This document shows, one piece after another, positions 34,465 through 39,081 of a stretch of DNA of 39,081 nucleotides (its first letter is position 1; the number at the start of each line of letters is the position of its first letter). This DNA is from Anabaena sp. UHCC 0187 (lineage in GTDB: Bacteria; Cyanobacteriota; Cyanobacteriia; Cyanobacteriales; Nostocaceae). Both the position numbers and the translations under genes were made by a program. The notes beneath the pieces were generated by a model. That model did no database searches. It saw only the letters and a list, made by a program, of their open reading frames with translations, and was not told where the DNA came from. Location: contig NZ_VILB01000025.1 in NCBI RefSeq assembly GCF_009712035.1, forward strand, positions 1 to 39,081, given 5' to 3'.

Positions 34465-35028
34465 TTAATAACGATAAGTATCCCAATGATTTATGCTACT
34501 ACCTGCACGACTATAGTTTCTTGCATTCATAGACTGAGTAGATGCTTGAGAAGATCCTAATGTTAATGATTTTTCAACCACATGAGCTAAATTTTCCCAT
34601 GATAAATCTTCCCGTTGCAACAAGACTTTTAATTTTTCTAATGCAGCATTTGCAGCCTCATTCTTTTCCGGATTATCTGCGGAATAATTGATCAGGTCAC
34701 TAATATGTAAAGGATCTCTTTGTACAGCAATAATGGACTGATGTACTGCTTGGGTAATTTGCTGACTAAACTCGATTTTAGCCCGATGTAATTGCCGCTG
34801 CCAACCTATTTTACTAGTCGCATATAAGGATGGTAACCGATTTAAAGCATAGGCAAGTACATCTGGTATCTTGATATATCTAGCCGTTTTATTAGGTAAT
34901 AATTGAATTTGTTTATTAACTTCTTCTGTAACTAAGAAGACCATAACATTATGAGAATTGATCACAGTGGTGTGTTTAGTTTGTGTTTCCAAATATTGGG
35001 AATGTAGTGATGGGCGTAGTGTTGACAT
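34465..35028 (-). CDS. ComFB family protein (probable c-di-GMP-binding regulator)
   Basis: A 187-residue protein. The central part, VFLVTEEVNKQIQLLPNK then IPDVLAYALNRLPSLYATSKIGW, is the ComFB domain pattern. ComFB/CdgR proteins of cyanobacteria have been reported as small c-di-GMP receptors that affect cell size, motility or competence; this member has N- and C-terminal additions, so its exact role is unclear. I prefer the ATG at 35028 (MSTLRPSLHS) to a TTG at 35037. The two Cys residues seen in some ComFB proteins are absent. It is monocistronic. Confidence 0.75.
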   Translation of the reverse strand: MSTLRPSLHSQYLETQTKHTTVINSHNVMVFLVTEEVNKQIQLLPNKTARYIKIPDVLAYALNRLPSLYATSKIGWQRQLHRAKIEFSQQITQAVHQSIIAVQRDPLHISDLINYSADNPEKNEAANAALEKLKVLLQREDLSWENLAHVVEKSLTLGSSQASTQSMNARNYSRAGSSINHWDTYRY

Positions 35029-35037
35029 ACTTACCAA

Positions 35038-35421
35038 TTTATCTATGTATGTAAATTTAATTGTGCTAAAAATTATGAGTAAAAGTAACCTGGACTCTGT
35101 CCATAGTTTTATTGATTACTGATACTTATTATAAATATTAAATAGGTTCAATGTAAATGTGTAATTTACCTAATAAATATAATCTTATTGCAATCTTTAA
35201 ATTTATACTTATTCTTTTATCTGGACTTTACAAATAGTAGTAACTAAAAATACAAAGTATTGCTATAACTGCTTGTAGGGGTCTAGGGAAAATTATCACC
35301 TATATCAATACCTTCGCCTTTTTTTAGGTTGGGTTGAGGCACGAAACCCAACCTTGTATCTTCGAGGTATGTTAGAGGAAGTGGTAGACTAAGCTGTTAC
35401 GCAGGCTAATAATAACCTGAT
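35038..35421. other. Gene-free region upstream of the ComFB gene
   Basis: AT-rich, with no open frame of note. It should hold the ComFB promoter at its left end and contains one hairpin repeat (35326-35354). Nothing else stands out. Confidence 0.5.
35326..35354. repeat. Dispersed hairpin repeat, AGGTTGGGTT type
   Basis: AGGTTGGGTT (35326-35335) and AACCCAACCT (35345-35354) are a perfect 10-bp inverted repeat around GAGGCACGA. This palindrome is familiar from many cyanobacterial intergenic regions. No T tract follows on either strand. Confidence 0.75.
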
Positions 35422-36678
35422 TTATAACTTCTGTCCTGTATAAATAGATCGCACTTCACCATTACGACGAATAATAGCTTCACCGTTAGTAACTTCTACT
35501 AATGTCCAACCTGTAGCACCAATATTTTCACCCAGATTAATCCGGCGACTGATACCATCTACTTTAAACAAAGCCACAGATTTATTACCCAACTCCAATA
35601 ATCCCTCCAACTGTGCAGAATAGCTGGGTGAAGAAACCTGTTGTGCTGTGTTAGTAGGTTCTTTTGCTGGTATAGGTGGGGCAATCGTTGGCAATTTTGG
35701 TGGTAGGACTTTTAAAGTTTGAGGATTAACTGTGACTGGGTTGAGATTAACCTGTGTCGTTTTTGCTGTGGGTTTAACTGCTGGTTGAGCAGGATTTACA
35801 GGAGGATGATTAACGACTGAAGATAAAGGTAAAGATGGTGGTATGGGGACTGTGGGAACAGTTGGTAGTTGATAGCGGGGTGCTGGGGACTGATAAACTG
35901 GAATATATATGCGCTCAACTACATTAGGGGAACTGAGGCGACTGAGAGGAGGGAGGGCATTATTACCTGCTACAGGCAAGGGTAAAGTTTCCGTTGGTTG
36001 GGTATTGGGTAAAGGTAAGGCCGTTGTTTGATTCAGATTAACAGTAGGAAATCCAGATTTGACAGTTGTTTGAGAATTGGTTGTTCCTTGCTGTTCTATC
36101 ACAGTTAAGGCTTCCAACATATAATTTACTAAATCTAACTGAGGATCTGTTGTTACAGAAACAGATGATGGTATTTGGGTATTGGGCAAACTTTGGGAAG
36201 TTAATTGGGCAGTTATTATAGTTAATAAACCAGACTCCGTTAAGTAGAGCATTCCCAATGAAGCCACAGTCAAGCCTAATCCCGTGAATATTAGTTTACC
36301 TAAACCACTGGTTTGTTGTTGACCTTTGGTAGTAATTGCCCTGATAGAAGGAGGATTAACTACCAGTGCTGTGGTTTGGATGTTTTTAATAGGTGAAGCA
36401 GACTGTAATGGGCGATTGCGTGTTGAAGACAAAACCACATCTGGCATTTGAAATGTCATGGTTTGCACAGGTACAGATTCCTTCCTGTCCCGATGATAAT
36501 TCCGCTTACTTCGACCATCAAGAATGTTATCAATATCGGTAAAAAGGTCATCCATTAAGCCTTCAGCATAGGTTTCTATTGTCCAAGGCTCATTAGTGAC
36601 AAAATCTATGGCTAACGCCGCGCTGGCGCTATCGGATGCTTCTGAAGCAAGTAAATCAGTGCTGGATTTGGGTAACAT
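35422..36678 (-). CDS. Membrane-anchored protein with GspC/PilP-like C-terminal domain
   Basis: A 418-residue protein. Residues 1-125 are a soluble acidic/basic N-terminal region; one membrane helix spans about 125-150 (LIFTGLGLTVASLGMLYL); residues about 155-345 are a Pro/Thr/Gln-rich spacer; and residues about 350-418 form a small beta domain (LEGLLELGNKSVALFKVDG, SRRINLGENIGATGWTLVEV, GEAIIRRNGEVRSIYTGQKL). That end resembles the periplasmic beta domain of GspC/PilP proteins, which couple inner membrane and secretin in secretion or type IV pilus machines. This is a fold-level guess. An SDR-like GC-rich insert encodes residues 16-24. Confidence 0.6.
   Translation of the reverse strand: MLPKSSTDLLASEASDSASAALAIDFVTNEPWTIETYAEGLMDDLFTDIDNILDGRSKRNYHRDRKESVPVQTMTFQMPDVVLSSTRNRPLQSASPIKNIQTTALVVNPPSIRAITTKGQQQTSGLGKLIFTGLGLTVASLGMLYLTESGLLTIITAQLTSQSLPNTQIPSSVSVTTDPQLDLVNYMLEALTVIEQQGTTNSQTTVKSGFPTVNLNQTTALPLPNTQPTETLPLPVAGNNALPPLSRLSSPNVVERIYIPVYQSPAPRYQLPTVPTVPIPPSLPLSSVVNHPPVNPAQPAVKPTAKTTQVNLNPVTVNPQTLKVLPPKLPTIAPPIPAKEPTNTAQQVSSPSYSAQLEGLLELGNKSVALFKVDGISRRINLGENIGATGWTLVEVTNGEAIIRRNGEVRSIYTGQKL
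36608..36633. repeat. SDR-like small repeat within a coding region
   Basis: ATGGCTAACGCCGCGCTGG continuing to CGCTATC is close to the insert in hairpin copy 2 (8204-8226 and following TC). Here it is read in frame on the minus strand as DSASAALAI. Confidence 0.6.
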
Positions 36679-36920
36679 AGGCTTTTTCGATTGTAGCTAA
36701 AAATAATAGGAAAACAATGCCGCTACTGCTGTGGAAATCAACTACCTTTTTTAATTAAACCACTGATCTTTCTTGCCAGAGTCCAGGATTTGGTTAGCTA
36801 ATGGTATTAAATTGTACTCTGTTATGGAAATTTTGGTGATATTTAGTTAAAAAAATTTATAGGAGGAGTCAGGAGTCAGGAAGAGGAAGAAATAAAGAAA
36901 TTCTTTCCCCACTAGGATAA

Positions 36921-38828
36921 TTACCTATTACCTATTGCCGTCTTGCCTTTGGCTAATTCCAAATATATCAAAAGGGCATTGATATCGGCTGGGTTAACTC
37001 CGCCAATTCTCGCAGCTTGTCCAATGGTGAGGGGTTTAACTTTGTTTAGCTTTTCTCTGGATTCTTTAGATAGAGTCTCAATAGTTGAGTAGTCTAAATC
37101 ACCAGGTAGGTGGCGATTTGCTTGACGGGCAACTTGGTCAATTTGGTGTTGCTGTCTGGCTAAATAACCAGCGTATTTGATATCAATTTCTGCCCCTTCC
37201 TTTTCCGCTTGTTTGAGGGTAGAGTTACCGAGTCCGTGGCGTTCTAGGTCAATGTAATGGATACCAGAACGACGCATTAAATCAGCCAAGGTAATAGAAC
37301 CTTTGATTGCTTGTTGGGTATCGAGAGCGATCGCTTGTCCCACTGCCTCATTTTCTTTTATTCTAGTCTTATGCAGGCGTTCTTTCTCCGCTGTAATTTG
37401 CTCTTGTTTTCTACTATACAAATCCCAGCGCCTATCATCAATTAAACCTATTTCCCGTCCTAACGGTGTCATGCGGATATCAGCATTGTCAGAACGCAGT
37501 AATAAACGATACTCCGACCGACTGGTGAGCATTCGATAAGGTTCGCGTAAATCTTTCGTACACAGGTCATCAATTAACGTACCAAGATAACTTTGTTCAC
37601 GGGGGAAAATAATCATTTCTTGACCCTGAACAAACCGCGCTGCATTGATTCCTGCCACTATCCCTTGGGCAGCAGCTTCTTCATAACCGGTCGTCCCGTT
37701 GACTTGTCCTGCACAAAATAACCCTGGAACTTTCTTAGTCATCAAAGTCGGATAACACTGAGTTGCGGGCAAATAATCATACTCTACAGCATAAGCCGGA
37801 CGCAACATCACACAATTTTCTAAACCAGTCAAACTCCGCAACATCAAAATTTGCAAAGTTTCAGGTAAACCAGTGGAAAAACCTTGAATATACAATTCAG
37901 GAATATCCCTTCCTTCCGGTTCAATAAAGATTTGGTGACTTTCCTTATCGGCAAAGCGGACAATTTTATCTTCAATACTCGGACAATAGCGGGGTCCCTT
38001 TGCTTCCACCCAACCACCATACACCGGAGACAGATGTAAATTTTCCCGAATTAAACGATGAGTTTCCGTAGTGGTGCGGGTCATGTGACAAGGCATTTGT
38101 TCCCGTTCTACCCACACTTCGGGGTCAAAACTGAACCACCGCACGGCTTCGTCTCCCGGTTGAACTTCCATTTTACTGTAATCCACGGAACGCTTATCAA
38201 CCCGTGCGGGTGTACCAGTTTTGAGTCTGCCGGTTTCAAATCCTAACCGGTTTAAAGTTTGTGTTAATCCTTCTGCTGCAAACTCTCCAGCGCGTCCTGC
38301 GGCCATGGATTTGTTACCAACCCAAATTTTGCCACCCAAAAATGTGCCGGTGGTGAGAATTACCGCTTTACAGTGAAAAGATACGCCAAAATAAGTTTCT
38401 AAACCAATAACTTCATTATTATCATCTAAGATTAAATCCGTCACCATAGCTTCTCGAATTGTCAAATTCTCTTGATTTTCGACAATTACTTTCATTATCG
38501 CCGCATATTCCCGCTTATCAGTTTGCGCCCGTAATGCCCATACCGCAGGACCCCGTGAAGAATTGAGGATGCGTTTTTGCAGGTATGTCCGGTCTGCTAT
38601 TTTGCCAATTTCCCCACCCAAAGCATCTATTTCATGGGTTAATTGGGATTTGGCAGGGCCACCCACTGCGGGGTTACAAGGTTGCCAAGCGATTTTATCT
38701 AAATTTAGGGTCAATAGCAGTGTCCGACAACCGAGGCGGGCAGTAGCAAGTGCTGCTTCGCAACCGGCGTGACCTGCACCGACGACAATTACATCATAAG
38801 CGTCTCGGAATTCAGCGGCATTGTGCAT
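36921..38828 (-). CDS. mnmG: tRNA uridine-5-carboxymethylaminomethyl modification enzyme MnmG (GidA)
   Basis: A 635-residue FAD protein that, with MnmE, modifies the wobble uridine of several tRNAs. The dinucleotide-binding motif [21 protein letters not shown] is at residues 14-34, followed by [38 protein letters not shown] and the C-terminal FAD motif [18 protein letters not shown]. The C-terminal helical domain that contacts MnmE (about 550-635) is complete. Length is standard. mnmE is not in this window. A HIP1 site lies within the gene. Confidence 0.97.
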   Translation of the reverse strand: MHNAAEFRDAYDVIVVGAGHAGCEAALATARLGCRTLLLTLNLDKIAWQPCNPAVGGPAKSQLTHEIDALGGEIGKIADRTYLQKRILNSSRGPAVWALRAQTDKREYAAIMKVIVENQENLTIREAMVTDLILDDNNEVIGLETYFGVSFHCKAVILTTGTFLGGKIWVGNKSMAAGRAGEFAAEGLTQTLNRLGFETGRLKTGTPARVDKRSVDYSKMEVQPGDEAVRWFSFDPEVWVEREQMPCHMTRTTTETHRLIRENLHLSPVYGGWVEAKGPRYCPSIEDKIVRFADKESHQIFIEPEGRDIPELYIQGFSTGLPETLQILMLRSLTGLENCVMLRPAYAVEYDYLPATQCYPTLMTKKVPGLFCAGQVNGTTGYEEAAAQGIVAGINAARFVQGQEMIIFPREQSYLGTLIDDLCTKDLREPYRMLTSRSEYRLLLRSDNADIRMTPLGREIGLIDDRRWDLYSRKQEQITAEKERLHKTRIKENEAVGQAIALDTQQAIKGSITLADLMRRSGIHYIDLERHGLGNSTLKQAEKEGAEIDIKYAGYLARQQHQIDQVARQANRHLPGDLDYSTIETLSKESREKLNKVKPLTIGQAARIGGVNPADINALLIYLELAKGKTAIGNR

Positions 38829-38977
38829 GGTCTTAGTTACAGAATAAGTCAGTTAGGATTTATGATATAAACGTTCTATTATACATTATTTTTAATTTGT
38901 CGGTGATTCGTAATTGTAGTGTACTTAAATTTAGTTAATTTTTATTCCGTTCCTACCTGAAGAATATAGATTAAATG

Positions 38978-39013
38978 AACCACGAAGAAGCGAAGAACGC
39001 GAAGGAAGAAGGA
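38978..39013. repeat. Degenerate short tandem repeat near the window end
   Basis: ACCACGAAGAAGCGAAGAAC followed by GCGAAGGAAGAAGG is a GCGAAGAA-type run, related in style to the repeat at 17098-17128. It lies upstream of mnmG in non-coding sequence. Confidence 0.5.
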
Positions 39014-39081
39014 AGATAGGTAATCTTATATTAGGAAGGGAGTAACTATCTTTTAGTGAGATTTTTACACTAATAAATTTT

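Overview
The window is a piece of a low-GC cyanobacterial chromosome, most likely from a filamentous, heterocyst-forming lineage (Nostocales). The signs are: ten HIP1 octamers (GCGATCGC; for example 6970-6977, 10050-10057, 18019-18026, 37327-37334); short tandem heptamer repeats of the CCCCAGT and CTCCTGA kinds between genes; cyanobacterial or chloroplast-lineage families (CCB2/CCB4-like cytochrome b6f assembly factor, DUF3155, DUF3611, ComFB, Uma2); and dispersed hairpin repeats typical of these genomes. There are no rRNA genes, no tRNA I could recognise, no CRISPR array and no transposase.

Layout. 1-4391 holds small cyanobacterial genes (DUF3155, CCB-like factor, DUF3611, a Uma2 nuclease-like gene) and serS. 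4604-9866 is an accessory block. It starts with a two-gene CBASS anti-phage operon: a patatin-like phospholipase and a DncV-like CD-NTase with a C-terminal AGS-C domain. Three toxin-antitoxin (TA) modules of unrelated families follow: VapBC/PIN, YefM-YoeB and PrlF-YhaV. Three copies of a ~155-bp hairpin repeat lie between and beside them; one carries extra tandem units and one has a second, smaller repeat inserted in it.

10035-19472 is mostly housekeeping: rseP, nth, rpsN, aat, ftsX, def and recJ. It is interrupted by a fourth TA module (vapBC-like, 15589-16244) and a stand-alone PD-(D/E)XK nuclease with an apparent AddB/Cas4-type iron-sulfur cysteine set, just upstream of recJ. 19520-25469 is accessory: a large one-span protein joining a PstS-like sensor domain to DUF4912, a pentapeptide-repeat protein, a UPF0158 protein, and a pair encoding a GNAT-like protein and an Imm1-like immunity protein. 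That pair is flanked by imperfect direct repeats.

25686-38828 holds glyS, murD, a GT2 plus GT39-like glycosyltransferase pair (probably lipid-linked sugar transfer to the cell envelope), a secreted alpha/beta hydrolase with DUF1400, a ComFB-family protein, a membrane-anchored protein with a GspC/PilP-like tail, and mnmG.

The best candidates for new biology are the CBASS plus TA block stitched together by the hairpin repeat, and the repeat-flanked GNAT-like/Imm1-like cassette, which has no visible toxin. All family calls come from reading motifs; no database search was run.
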